Source: Polyporus tsugae
Lineage: Eukaryota > Basidiomycota > Agaricomycetes > Polyporales > Polyporaceae
DNA length: 64,000 nt
Assembly: GCA_024305745.1 (NCBI GenBank)
Contig: JAHRBS010000014.1
Span: 999,501-1,063,500 of the forward strand
Direction: 5' to 3'
The notes beneath the pieces are model-generated. The model had not been told where the DNA came from. It ran no database searches and saw only the letters and a program-made list of their open reading frames with translations. Shown here one piece after another: positions 1-11,871 of this stretch (position 1 is its first letter; each line of letters starts with the position of its first letter). A program made the translations under genes and the position numbers.

Positions 1-789
1 CTTTTACCAGTACGTTTGCCATAACTCTGCTCAGAGCAGGGAATGCTGGACGGGTGACTGATCCCCGGCTCTCTTGCTGGAAGATCCTCTCGCGAAACAT
101 GCAAGCTACCACATCGAGCAACAGAGGAACAGCTGAGCGAGCCCCGACGCCAAGCTTCCGCTCCATGTAGCTTAGTGGACATACGGATTGGTCCCGATAA
201 CCCCGCATTGTTATTGCACAGGTCCTGACAGGAACACCAGGACATCACGACCATGCACGCGAGGAATATGTCCTCAACTGGCAAGTCGGCCGTGGAAGGT
301 TCGTGGGCAGCATAAATTGAGGGACCCCGCAGTGCCGAGCAGTACCTGGCGCCAGCGACAACGGGAGGCCGCCCTGGGTGATGCGGATGCCCAGTGGGGC
401 TGCGAACTGAATGGTGAGGTGTTCTTGACGTACGGGGTCAGCGACCGAGAAGCGCAAACGTCCACACTCACCTCCTACAGGACACCCAGCCCGCGACCTG
501 GGCAACGTCCGGCTCTCGCACAAACGCCCCGCGATCGCCCAGGCCCGGAATGCGATGAGAATAATAATAGCAATAGCAGTGGAGAGAGTAAAAGAGTAAG
601 TGTGATGATATACATGCAAGATGGGTCAGGCATATCCAACCCGACGATAGGCATGCGGGAACCCAGAACCCATGACGACGACGCTTCCGAGTCCGCGCTT
701 CCATCTCATTTAGAAGCCCCGTGTCATGCCCGGGGTCGTTCCCCTCTCCACACCTGCGATCACGATCAACGTTCCACCGTCCGAAAGGC
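1..789. other. Left-edge region without a supported gene
   Basis: This stretch lies beyond the stop codon of the Hsp70-like gene, which reads leftward. Overlapping open frames exist on both strands, but none shows a recognisable domain or a coherent set of splice sites. A minus-strand frame at 245–619 starts with a hydrophobic segment that could be mistaken for a signal anchor; its remainder looks like random GC-rich translation. The region probably holds the 3' UTR of the Hsp70-like gene and spacer. Confidence 0.5.
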
Positions 790-3700
790 TCAGGCGCGGT
801 AATCGAAGACGACACGGCCCCAGTCCTGGCCCTGGTAGATCAGGACACCGCGGACCTCGGCGCTGTCTAGCTCCAGCCCAAGCTCGAATTCTGCACGATA
901 ACCACGGAAGGAGATAACACCATCAGTACAGCCCCGCCACAGGGATCATAAGCAAACTTGGCAGGCGCCTCGCCAGCAAAGTTTGAGATAACTTCAAGAG
1001 CGGAAGAGGCGGCACAGAGAGAAGCTACACGCGTGGCGAGGGATCGAGGGCGAGAAGACCACGCGTGCCTGCGCCGACGCCAGCCTCGCCGCCTCCTGCC
1101 CGAGCGCGCCCGCGCTGTTTGCCAGTGGAAGAAGACCACGACGCACCGGTGTAGAACCCGTTCGAGTTTGGCGTGCTCGCGTTCTGCTGGAAGCTCGGAA
1201 GCGCACCGAGATCGATCGTCCACTGGCACAGCTCCATGATCTCGCCCTGTACGTCACCCGCGCAAGGCAAGGAAAGAAGGAGATGGTTTGGCGTCAGTGG
1301 TATTGCACGCGAGCGAGGAGGGAGATGTGCCTCCCTCCGATCGCGCCGAGGCGCGCTGGCGATGCTCACCTCATCTGTGTACCGCATGATCTTATCGCTG
1401 TCTGAGGTGTACAGAGTTGCGACAAACGTCCGGTCTGCGCAAACGCGTCAGCGATGGCCATCAGGGTCAGAGGAGCGAGGCACGGCACAGAGCCGCAGGT
1501 TCCGAATGACAGACTTACCGCTCGCTATTTGGGAGAATTTGCTGGGGAAGGTAGGTCAGGAGGCCGCCCGCGTGCAGAGAGTGGTATAGAGCCCGGCATA
1601 CCAGAACGTCGTTTTGAGGCGTTGCCTACACGATCGTAATGAATACGGTCATCAAACCATGCGGCAGGCCGTTTGGGACAATAAAACTACGACGCACCCT
1701 TTCCGCAAAATCGCGCCCTTCGCGACCAGATACTGCAGCCTTTTTGAACCCCGGCATTAGTTTCTACGGCCTCCGACGGACACCGCGGTAAATCACAATT
1801 GATCGGGCCCTTACCTGTTTTCGCATATCGAAATACCAGCGTCGTTCTCCCTAATATAGGCTGGTCTCTTGAGCCAGTCTTCTTGCTCCGCAGGCAATTT
1901 CACCTAGACGACGATAGCGCGAACGGGAACTAGTGAGCGCGCTAACTACAGTGATTCCGGAGATTGCACCCATACCTTCAGCATGTATGATTGTGGCGCA
2001 ATGACACTGGAGACGAGCGGCCGGCGAGCAAGGCCATACTGCGCCGCGCCTCGCACGGTGGCCGTATCGCAGTCCGAGGGCCGAGCTATCACTCTAATTC
2101 GGGAACCGAACATTTCCTAAATGTAACAAAAATAGGATGTTTGGGATTCAGACGGCAATGCGGAGGAAAGGAACTCCGTGGAATTTGGCGAAAAGGGACA
2201 CGTACCTTGACTCTGCGGAAGAGGTACTCGCTAGCTGAGAAACCTCCCACGAGAAGGAGGGCGTCGAGGCGGTGATCGACCTTCTTCGTCTGAGCTTCGA
2301 TGAGGTCCAAGACCTGCTCGGGGGGAAAGCGAATCCATGCTGTAAGTCACGTATTCTGGGAACCAAGAGCAGAAGCAGCAGGAACGGGAGCACGACGGCG
2401 CGCGGCCGGCTGTTCACAGAGCCGCGAGACTGACCTGGTTTACGACTGGATCAAACACTTCCCGCCGGAGGAGGTTGCCGGGAACCGTTACTTCGCCATT
2501 GACAAGGCCAACCGCAGGATCGTCCGGATCCTCGACGTTGAAACAGGTGAAGTGGAACATCTTGTCTGTAAGGTCCCCGTTAGAAACGCCCTGCTCATTC
2601 ACCGGTCCTTTCTGCCCCGATGTGGGAAGCCGTGAAGGGGCGACCTCGAGGGACGGCTACAAATCGCGAAATGTGCGGCTCACCGTCGTCTTCCTCGCCG
2701 GTGTACCTCAGCTTCTCTGTTTCACTAAAGTGCTCCATGAAGTTCGCCAAGCTGATTGGGTCGAGGTGCACCGGGTGATCGGCGAGGAGCGTCCTCATCA
2801 ACTCCCGGAACCGCAGATCCAGGAAGAGCGAACCACAGTTCGCGCCCGACCGAGCGCACATCTCCGCGATCTCCAGCTGCGACAGCATACCAATAAGCTT
2901 GTACACGGCAAGATCCTTTTGGGTGAACGCTCGATTAGTGCGCTGCACGTTGGCGTTGGTGGAACGATAGACACGTACGACGGTACCACCACCAGCGTCA
3001 CAAATCATGAAGTTCTGATTGGGAGTCAGCTTGTGCACGTCTGTCAGGTTCGCACAGTGCACCGCCGCGGCTTCTGGCTCGCTGCGTACGACACCGTGCG
3101 TTAGAGGCAATGCCACAACAGCAACCCCGTCTGCTCACCTGATAATCCGTAGACGGTCTCTCCAATCGTGGTCGCCAGCCCTGGCAGAGCGGACGAGCCC
3201 GGCGGCAATTGCGGCATCGCGCATCATCTGGCACCCAGTGGCATCCCAAGCAGCAGGCACGGTAAGCCATACGTCGGCGGAATCTGATAGCGATCACAGA
3301 ATACGAGGTAGAGTGAGGATGCCGAGGAACGCTAGGAGCAGATGGCGCGTACCGAGGTCAGCGACTGCACCGATTTCGCGCGTGATCTGCTGCTTGGCGT
3401 AGTCCCAGAGACACGACAAGAAGTCGACGATGAGATCGATGGCACGCTTGCCGTGCTATCGGAGAGGATAAGCATCACGAAACTACCACGGCATACGCTG
3501 CTTACAGGCAAAGCGGGAAGGCGGGGATCAACGTTGGTTGAATCCCGGAGGGCGTGAGGCTCAAGGAACAGCTTGAACCTGAAAAAGGGTCACTAACGCG
3601 GGTGAGGCACCAGCCGGGACTTGACACACCATTCACACTTGACTGCCCCCGGCATGGGACCCGCGTTCTTGGCTTCAATGCCCCAAGCCAGAACCTGTCC

Positions 3701-4466
3701 GCTCTGGTCATACAGCAGACAGGTCGGGATTTTCCTGAAAGTCTCAAACGAGCCGGGCCAGTTCAGGATTTGCTGCACCTTGCCGGCGGCGATCCGCGAA
3801 GATCCATATGCCTAGGGTGATCTCCTCAGCGACGCATTGGGCCCAAAAGCCGCAGGTCAATACTTACAACTCCCGAGAACGTCGTACCTGATCGCACATG
3901 GAATTTAGCTTTCTGCACTTCTTCGAGCGGGAACAACCGAGAATTCACGCACCGAAGTCAATAGAAACCGAAAGCTTGCCCTCGTCGGCAGCAAATGACA
4001 GCTGGGGCATCGAGGGAGGACTCGAGCCACGCGACGTCACTGACATCGGGACGCTGCGCTGGTCTGGGGTGCGAGCCAAGGGCGGAGTCTGGACGGGCCC
4101 TGGCCCCCCATATGGGCTGAACGGACTGGACATCGAGCTAGGGCGAGGAGAACCCGCTTGCTGAGGTGGCATCGCGCCATTCGGGTATGTGACAGGCGGA
4201 GGAGATCCTTGGGGAACGTACGGTTGGAACGTAGTCTGCTGGTTCGGGCTGGACTTGTCCCATGCGCCATATCCTTGATGAACTTGGGGTGGGGGAGAGG
4301 GTCCTGCACCAGGCTGGGGCTGGAAGCCCTTCTCGTTGGGTTGTTGCCACTGTAGGTTGGGCTGAGGACCGGGCTGCTGCATGATGGGTTGCGCCTGGAA
4401 GGGTGTGACATATTGCGCGGCCTGCGCGGTGTCCGTTTTGTGGGAGGGCTCACCGCAGCAGCTCAT
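790..4466 (-). CDS. HSPA12-like Hsp70-family ATPase with Pro/Gln-rich N-terminal extension
   Basis: A multi-exon chaperone-like ATPase of the Hsp70/actin fold. Exon 1 (4466–3953) encodes about 170 residues rich in Pro and Gln, opening with MSCCG, then joins a second exon to give the phosphate-1 loop DFGTTFSGV. Later exons give a Trp-rich stretch (LLYDQSGQVLAWGIEAK), the phosphate-2 loop CDAGGGTVV near 3000, the adenosine motif LLLVGGFSASEYL near 2250, RGAAQYGLARRP near 2050, and a terminal exon ending GQDWGRVVFDYRA before the stop at 790. These motifs match HSPA12A/B-type Hsp70s, which lack the classical substrate-binding half and are expanded in mushrooms. Client and role are unknown. The vicinal cysteines at positions 3 and 4 could be lipidated, which is inference. 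The family is certain; minor exon edges are not. Confidence 0.88.
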
Positions 4467-7104
4467 GGCCGGTCAGGTCGTTCCACGAGGCGTCGTCGAT
4501 GGGGAGAAAGTGGAGGCTGGAGGTTGACAACGACGCACCGACGAGGGCGGGGACATGGGCGAGCATGGCTTAGCAGCGCGCCAAAGTGTCAATAACGTGC
4601 ATCGCCTCTGCCACCGAAACGTCGCGGTTGCGCGGATCGGCCCTTCAACTTTTGCAAGGCGCCACTTTCGGCGCCGACGACGGTGGTGACCCGGATAAGC
4701 TTGAACTTGAAGCACTGGTAGCTTACTTCTGTGGATAAGTACTAAAGCAAAAGCAGCATGCATACATATAGCAGTTGCAAGGAGATGATAGAACTTGTTA
4801 GAGCTCACCATGAGCAGTGCTCTGCAGCCTGCGCAATGTGCATGGAATAACCGTCGCGACGCTCATGTCGTAATAGTACTGGTACTGCCGGGGAGAACAG
4901 ATTTGCTGTGTTGAGCTGGATCACTAGATGAAATCAGGATGGTTCGCCCAGAAGACTGTAGAGAATACGGTAAAATAAGTATGAATATCTATCCGCCCCA
5001 AGGACTGTAATGTCCGGGCCCAGAGGGATACAGACCTTTCACAGTAAGCGACGGTGTTTTACGACAGGCCTACAATGGGCTTTTTGATAGCCATAGCGAA
5101 GGAGTGTAAAGCTATTCCGAATAGTATATATACAGTAATCTTTACCGCAATGCAAGGCAGATTACCCTGACAGTGATAGTATGCACCCCGTGAATCAGTC
5201 TTTAAGCGAGTCTCTTACTTACTCACAGTTGACTATATGCGCCAAATTTTTCGAAGTCATGGCTTCTTGAATGTTCGCGGTTTGTAGCCTATGCATCATT
5301 ATTGCCTATGAGCAGCTATTACCAGTGTGGCAGTGTCTTGGTAGGTAGATACAAGCGTAAACTGGAGGCAAGTCGGATGCAGAGGGGCGAGGCCCGGGGT
5401 GAGTTGGGATGGGCGAGCGGGTGAAAGGGCACGGCTCATCTCGAGCTCCGACAAACTGCTAGTGAGAAGGTCAGTGATCCGAGTAAGGTGCGGTCACTAT
5501 TAAAGGTAAGCTCGCTGCTCTCCTTGGAGAGTCATCGCAGTGGGCCGGAAGTTGAACATTTGAACATTTGGCAGCGCGCACCCTCTACGCAAGGCTTGTA
5601 TTACTGTAATATCAATTGAGGGACTTCCCACCGATCCTCAGTTACACAAAAGCTGGCTCGTGAGGATATCCCATCTCTGAGTCGGTGATCTTCACACAAG
5701 GAGAGAATCTAGGTTAGAAATGCTACCATGCATATTCCGAATAAGATCGTTCGAAAACCCTTGCATGTCTAAAGATGCGTCCCCTTGATGCATCAAGCAA
5801 ACAGGCCGCTTGGGCGAATATCAACAGGGTCCGTGGGTGTGCCGGTGGAACACACGCCATTTTGCCATAAGGCACCTCTCGGAGCTCAGCAAAGGCATGT
5901 ACAAGATTAATGCCATCCGGCATCCCATGAGAACATCGCCTAGTTTTGCGCCACGCTCATGGAAACGAGCACAGAAGGCGAGCCTTCGTTGTCTAAAAAC
6001 ATTCCGGATCCATGAGGACGGGATTGTCTCGGAGCCCATTCCCGTTCATACGTTAGACCAGCGGGAAGCGGACGGAGACCAATTACAACTTGTGGCGCCA
6101 GGGCACGAGCTGGCACGAGGCTTGCGGCGATCGCATGCATTGGATTTTCATATGTCGTGTGTGCACTCAAAAATCCTGATGTGAGGACGGATAGTGCCGT
6201 GAGCATATCCTGGAGCCTAATCCACAGTAGGTCATCGTCCATCCGCGGGGGCATGCGCAGTTCTAATGCGCAATGCTCCTCGGATGGTCGGACGTGATCA
6301 TGATTGCTTCCGCACGAGGCCGTACTAATACGTAGTCATTCACACCAGAGTGCGATCTGGAAAAATGATCGGTCAGGTGGATTGGACCTCTATTCATTTT
6401 AGTGGGAACATCTTGAACTCGCTCAGTATCAGCGGCTCGAAGAGGAGTGGTTGCTTCTCCTAGCCATTTGTGGTTTGGTTCGCATGCAGTCTCAGGAAAA
6501 CTGTGAGTAAGCCGATGTACATGTTGAGTTGGAGCCCGAGGCCCGGAGAGCCTGCGCTGTGTCCGCTCTGCTTCGTGATACAGGCATTCCACCGTTAAGC
6601 GGAGCTCTGAGAAATTGACAAGTTCAATCCTAACGAATGTCATGCGCTGTTAAGAATGCCAAATTATTAAAGTCCCTGTATTTCAACCGTACGGAAGGAG
6701 CGAGGTTGGGAAATCGAGGCCTTCCGGTAGCGTTGGTCGACAGGTGGAGTTAGTTGTCTAAGTACTTAGAAGTTAGTACCGCGTTGAGCGAGATAGCGTT
6801 AGCACATACTTTGAATACTTGTATTTCCTCACTCTTCAACTTCCTCATGAGACCAGCGACGGTACGAATAGAAACGAGTCCCCTTGCATACGTCGGAGGC
6901 ATTCTGGCCATGGCGAGATCACTATCGTTGCAGGATCTAGGTCAGTGTGAGGCCTTTTGAGCGAGAGACCGGCAAATGCCGAATGTCGGCCCACGGATCC
7001 GGAGTTGCGTCACTGCTTGGTCTCCTCACTTCCAGTGTCCCTTGGCTTTCCCTCCCCGCTCGCTTTTGTCCTCCACGCCGCGTAGCTGATCATCGTGGAC
7101 CGTA
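4467..7104. other. Gene-poor spacer, about 2.6 kb
   Basis: The right-hand part of the Hsp70-like promoter lies here, starting at 4467. The remainder is less GC-rich than the genes, has frequent stops in all frames, and no open frame resembles a protein family I know. I found no terminal inverted repeats, reverse-transcriptase or transposase motifs by eye. Short frames at 5810–6184 (plus) and 6263–6643 (minus) are the longest and look like chance. Confidence 0.5.
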
Positions 7105-7857
7105 ATGGCGGCCACACCGGCATCTCTCAAGCACCAGATGCAGAAGATAGCGGCAAGATGGGCCGAAGACCCGTTCCGGCCGAACGTCCAGCTCAAGACT
7201 TTCCTCACTTCGCTCGCTGAGCATCCCAACCTCACGCCTGCGGCCGTGCATGCTGCTCGTGCCTTGCAGAGTGATGAATTCAAGAAGACGGTGAGCACAT
7301 GCGTTCGTCTCACGGTTTCCGCGCGGCAGGGGCTTTGTTTTTGGATTTGGGAGACGGCGGCGGATTCGGTGATCAACTTGGAAGTTTAGCTGGATAGTCG
7401 TTCAGATGAGGAAAGAAGAGACGGTCGGAGAAGTCCCATGCGCTTTCTACCGCATGGTGCACTTGCTCGTCCCTGCTGGTTCGGGTTTCCGTGTACTGTT
7501 GGGCGGAGTCGGGGCTTTACTCGTGGTAAGGTTTCAAAATTTCCAAACCGCCGACGACCGGTATTGACCGGTCTTTTACGGATTATGTGCTCGCGGATGT
7601 GAACTCATGAATTGCTGGGGAAGATCGTCTTCCTCATCGGAAAGTTGTCCGCTCTGCCTGCTTCAGTTTTTCTGCTTATCCTGCTTCGACCATGCGACGA
7701 TAGCTGATACAACATGGTTTCTCAGTATGCTCTGTCAGACAAGATTCTCAAGCCGGCTTCCATGCCTCATCACTACACGCGCCTCCTCGAGGCCTTCGAG
7801 AAGAGCGCACAAGGCATCGCTCGGCCTTGGTGGAAGATTTTCTTCAACATCTGGTAG
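7105..7857 (+). CDS. CBP6: Cbp6/UQCC2-like mitochondrial cytochrome b assembly factor
   Basis: Two exons, 7105–7290 and 7726–7857, join in phase 0 to give 105 residues starting MAATPASLKHQMQKIAARW. The second exon (YALSDKILKPASMPHHYTRL, then a Trp-Trp pair near the C-terminus) resembles the C-terminal part of yeast Cbp6, where a Tyr-x3-Asp-Lys-x-x-Lys-Pro pattern precedes a His/Gln-Tyr-Tyr-x-Arg-Leu helix. Cbp6 pairs with Cbp3 at the mitochondrial ribosome exit and supports cytochrome b synthesis and complex III assembly. The protein is shorter than yeast Cbp6 (about 160 residues). The intron is 435 nt, long for this genome. An in-frame ATG at 7714, overlapping the splice acceptor, could start a 47-residue form if transcription began inside the intron. 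The family assignment comes from remembered similarity and is fairly secure; the function is inferred. Confidence 0.7.
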
Positions 7858-8549
7858 TTGCCGGACGGCGTCCGACGATCTAATCCGGCGCAGACTCTCA
7901 CCAAGTGGTAAGCCGTTCGTGCTTCACTTCCCTTCTCCTCCATTCTCTTACTCGAGGCTCAGGAGCTAGTACCTTATCCATTCATGTATGTATGCGCGTT
8001 CTCACGGGCGACGATGCGGTACTTCGACACGCGTCCGCCTGCTGCATTGCCCAGGCTGCGGAGGAGGAAGGGGATAGACATAGGATGCGCGGATTCCCGT
8101 CGTGAATCGTCAATTTCCTCGACCCCGATATTTTGACCACGTAGTCGACTAACAGTGTACTCACACGGGAACTCCGTCTACCAGCCCCTTATCTTGATAC
8201 AACGCGGCATCCCAATTTCCTCGTCCGCTGCATCGATGAGCCTCACGCAAAGTCTCGCGGGAGAAGGTTCGTCTGGAATGTCTCCGAGGCAGCGGATGAC
8301 CGGTGAGAGCGCGTTATGCCACGATTGGCCGATGCCACCCTGAATGAGAGAGCCCTGGGAGTACAAAGCGGAGCCGTAGCCCTGTCCAAACGTCCTACGC
8401 ACTCGCACGCAGAAGCAAAGCGCCCGGCGCCAGTCTCCACTACAGCTTCGAGGGCACATCCACGTAACGTTCCGGGGTGCAGTGGAGCGGAAATACCTCC
8501 CGAAGCTTCACACAGCCGTGGGCGTAATGCGAGACAAAGCCTTCGGCGC
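7858..8549. other. Convergent spacer between CBP6-like gene and NOC2
   Basis: Both flanking genes end into this 0.7 kb, so it should hold two 3' UTRs and polyadenylation signals. Open frames here are short and lie opposite each other without family similarity. Confidence 0.5.
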
Positions 8550-11300
8550 TCAGTCCTCCTCCAGGATCTCGCCCTCGCCTTGCCGCGCCTGGATGAGAAA
8601 TAATGGGAATTAGTATTCTGTAAGGAGAACCCCCATGCGGCGCCCGCACGCCCCGCTCTGGACTCTCCGCCACAGGGAGAAGTTGGACGGACAAATGGAG
8701 ATGCGGACGAAAGGTGGGAGCAACGGAAGCCGCACGCACCTTCTCGACGAGCTTCCTGCGCTTCTCCCTCGCCTTGCGCTGGACCTTCACATACCGCCCC
8801 AGTGGCGTGTCGTCGAGCTTGCCGCCGAGGTCGTCCTCCCACCGCTCGACCTCGCCGAGCTTCCCCGGCGCGAACAGCACGCCCTTGCGCTTCTGCTCGG
8901 CCCACTTTGCGCTCTCCTCCACGCGCTCGACGAGCGCCTTCGCGAGCCCTGCCTCTTTGGACTTGGAGCCCTTGCCATGGGCGTGCTTCGCGCCCTTGAT
9001 GGCCTTGCGGAGGAGCAGGACGATGGGCACGGTCACCTCGGGGAAGCCGATGCTGCCGTGCACGGACGGGCTCGCGAGGTACTCGGCGAGGAGGAACGCG
9101 CTCTCCTCTGCGAGGCCCTCGTTGTACACGCGCGTCTTGACGTACTGCTGCGGCGCGCGGATGTGCGTGTCGAAGTCGAACGGGCGGAGGGTCGACGCCT
9201 TCGGTTTTGACGAGGCAGACAGCGTGGAAATGAGGATGGGCAGGAGGTAGGGCGCGAGCGGAACGTATGTGCGCGTGTGCTTCGTGAGATGTAAGATCGA
9301 GCGGATGATGTGAAGGTGGAAAGGGTATGAACGTCCGTTGGGGAGGAGCCTGAAGCGAGGAGTGAGGTTAGCGTGGATGATACAACGAGTCCAGGCAATG
9401 GGCATACCTGACAGCCCCGAGTGCAACTTGCACAAGCGGGTAGATGAGGGGCTTCAGCTCACTCTCCTGACCGCCGCGTTCGAGCAGCGTCTCCTTGCTA
9501 CATGCACGCGCGACGATGATGGCCCAGAAGTCGACGCAGTGGACGTACTGCCAGTTATATACTTGCTTGTACGCCTCCTTCGTTTTCGTCTTCATGCTAG
9601 TCCTCAGGTGGATAGCAAGCTGACGGATGTATCCAAAGGCGTGCTGGTATGACGCTACGTGGTCTGTGCAGAAGAGCTCACTTGCCGAGTTCTTCATGAG
9701 ATTAATTGCGGGAAGAGTGTGGGGGCTCGTTGACTTGCATGACCGCACCAAGGTCAAGTAGGTGTTCTGATTGCACCGTCGTCTCCGAGTGAGACTCTGG
9801 TGGTTCGCAGTGGACATGGAGGCATACCTTGAGCACGGTGTCCAGAATTGACTCGTCCGTTGCGGCTGCCAGTCGCTGTACAGACAGGAAGGCAGATATC
9901 CGCACGCTATCTTCGGCGGTCGCCCAGTAGTCCAAACATGTCTAGAAATGGGATCGGTTAAAAGGTATGGACAAAGACTTAAAGATAGATGTACCTTCAA
10001 GTAGAGCTTCACCGTCTTCCGGCTGCTTGTCACGTACGGTACGAGTTTTGCTGTCTCGCTGAGCGCAAGACGCAGCATATCATTGTCGGAGATTTGGCTC
10101 ATGAGGTGTAAAACGTTGTGGAAGTATGACAGAATGAGCTTTTGCAAGGTCTTCCACTTGGTGGTTTGCGTAGGTGCCTTACTGTTACGTTGGTAATGAA
10201 TACATACACGATGTGGTAATGGAAATGCTGTGATCACGTACAATTTGCCGTTTGGTAATGGACGTGAAGGGCAGTGGTGCTCAAGCACTACAGGCGTGTA
10301 GCGGAGGGCGGTCGTGACGAGCTTGTTGTAGACTTGAAGGGCATTGGTAAGGGGGCGGCGGATAGATCGCAGAATGAGAGCTTACCTGTTGAATTGTCTA
10401 TCCTCCATGGAAGCACTTGGTCCTCCTCGTTCATGTGTACTGCGGACCGGAAGGCGACCAATAGTTTTCGAAGCGCTTTCAGGGACCGGTGCTAGGGAAG
10501 GAGCCAAATGTTGGTTCATACTCGTGGATGCAAACGAGGTAGAAACGCACGTCCAATAGCGTCTTTTGCCATCGCTGAAGGACTTCCTTCGTCAGCACGG
10601 GGGTGACATCTTCCTCCATGACATCTTCCTCATCCTCATCCTCGCCTTCATCGCCACCTGCATCGAGCTTGAAGTCTAGCAGCTCCTGGTCGTTTGCCTG
10701 AAGGTACTTGTAGAACTCGGGATCCTTCTCCGCAAGTTTCGAAAGGTCAATGAGATGCGCCTCGCCCTCGTCTGACCACACGTTAGCGCAGCCTCCGTAG
10801 GGCATAACGCATGCGCGCACCTTCAAGGTCATCTACATCTGCGAAAGACTGATTGTCGTCCCCGTCTTCCGAGCCTTCATCCTCCTCATCCTCCTCCATG
10901 TCGTCGTTTCCGTTCTATTCATGCAGATGCTTGAGAAGAAGTATGCCGACGCGTCGCAGAGGCACTCACAACACCATTTTCGTCGTCACTCTCCCCTTGC
11001 ATGAACCCGCCGCCAAGGAAGTCATCCACAGACATTCCCTTGAACCTGGACGACTACCGTAAACGACGAGTACTGGACCGAATTAGAGAGTACGCACTTT
11101 CCAGAGGTCTCCTGAACCTCTTCATCCTCCGCATCGCTCGCATCCGAATTATCCGCGGCTTGCTTCCCTTTCCCTTTGCCAGCCTGCCTCTTTTCCGCCT
11201 TTTTCTTGATGTCGCGGTGTTTCCGACGAGCCTGGATCGTTTTCTTCAACTGCCCGCTCGCGGCGAACTTTCTTGCTGATTTGGCAGCCTTCTTACCCAT
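8550..11300 (-). CDS. NOC2: Noc2-family nucleolar ribosome-biogenesis protein
   Basis: Noc2 works with Noc1 and Noc3 to mature and export 60S pre-ribosomes. The N-terminal exon (11300–11098) gives a basic leader, MGKKAAKSARKFAASGQLKK, typical of nucleolar targeting. A short exon gives KGMSVDDFLGGGFM. Acidic stretches follow, then the conserved Noc2 domain: WRIDNST, a YNKLVTTALRYTP-like helix, SYFHNVLHLMSQISDN, YKQVYNWQYVHCVDFW, SYPFHLHIIRSILHLTKHTR and [15 protein letters not shown] Lys/Arg-rich tail ends in a 39-nt exon (8588–8550, ARQGEGEILEED). An upstream in-frame ATG at 11315 would add five residues; I chose 11300 because MGKK-type starts are usual here. It is divergent from the MLKL-like gene. 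Family identity is secure, since motif order and spacing are preserved across the exons. Confidence 0.92.
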
Positions 11301-11871
11301 ATTGTAGAAGACCAAAGGATAAGGGCAGAGGGGGTGGGTGGTGTCCGTTTGAAGACTCGAAGCGGCGCCCGTCGAGGCTTTGCAGGCAAAGTTTCTTCGC
11401 GTACCTCACTGGGAGATAGCCCTAAATTGAGGTTGAGGTTCCGTATATGGGGATTGGCTTACATTACGTAACCACAGGTAAGGCCGCCTTGCGCAGTCGA
11501 GCCTTCCTTCTGTTGATTCCCCTTCAACTATTCAGAGCTCCAATGTAAGTAAAAGTTAGAAGGGTCGTCCTTGATGATCTGTTTATAATGTTGGCCATAG
11601 CCAAATCGTCGCACAACTAAGTACTGTACTCCCCCCAGGCTCTCGAACCACGTGGCGAGCTTTCTGTCCACCAGTTCCCGCCAGTTTGAAATATTCTGAT
11701 TCACCTCCGCGACAACCGTGTCAGTTTGGTGGCGGCGATATTTGTACCGATCATGGCGGCAGATGGAGAATCTGGATCTGAACCACCACGTATACATAGC
11801 AACCTTCTGGTACCAAGCTCGCCCCTTCATCCTCTCGTCGCCGTCCTCGCGCTGCCGTCCTGCATGCCAAC
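11301..11871. promoter_or_regulatory. Divergent promoter region, NOC2 / MLKL-like gene
   Basis: This 571-bp spacer separates two start codons facing away from each other. It must hold both promoters and 5' UTRs. A minus-strand frame at 11528–11830 has no family resemblance. I see no clear TATA box or known factor site that I would defend. Confidence 0.5.

Noticed and set aside
245..619. Minus-strand frame with a hydrophobic N-terminus resembling a signal anchor
   Set aside because: No homologous domain, no convincing downstream exons, and the rest reads like random GC-rich sequence.
6263..6643. 126-residue minus-strand frame in the 4.5–7.1 kb spacer
   Set aside because: No domain, no splice-supported neighbours, composition like its surroundings.
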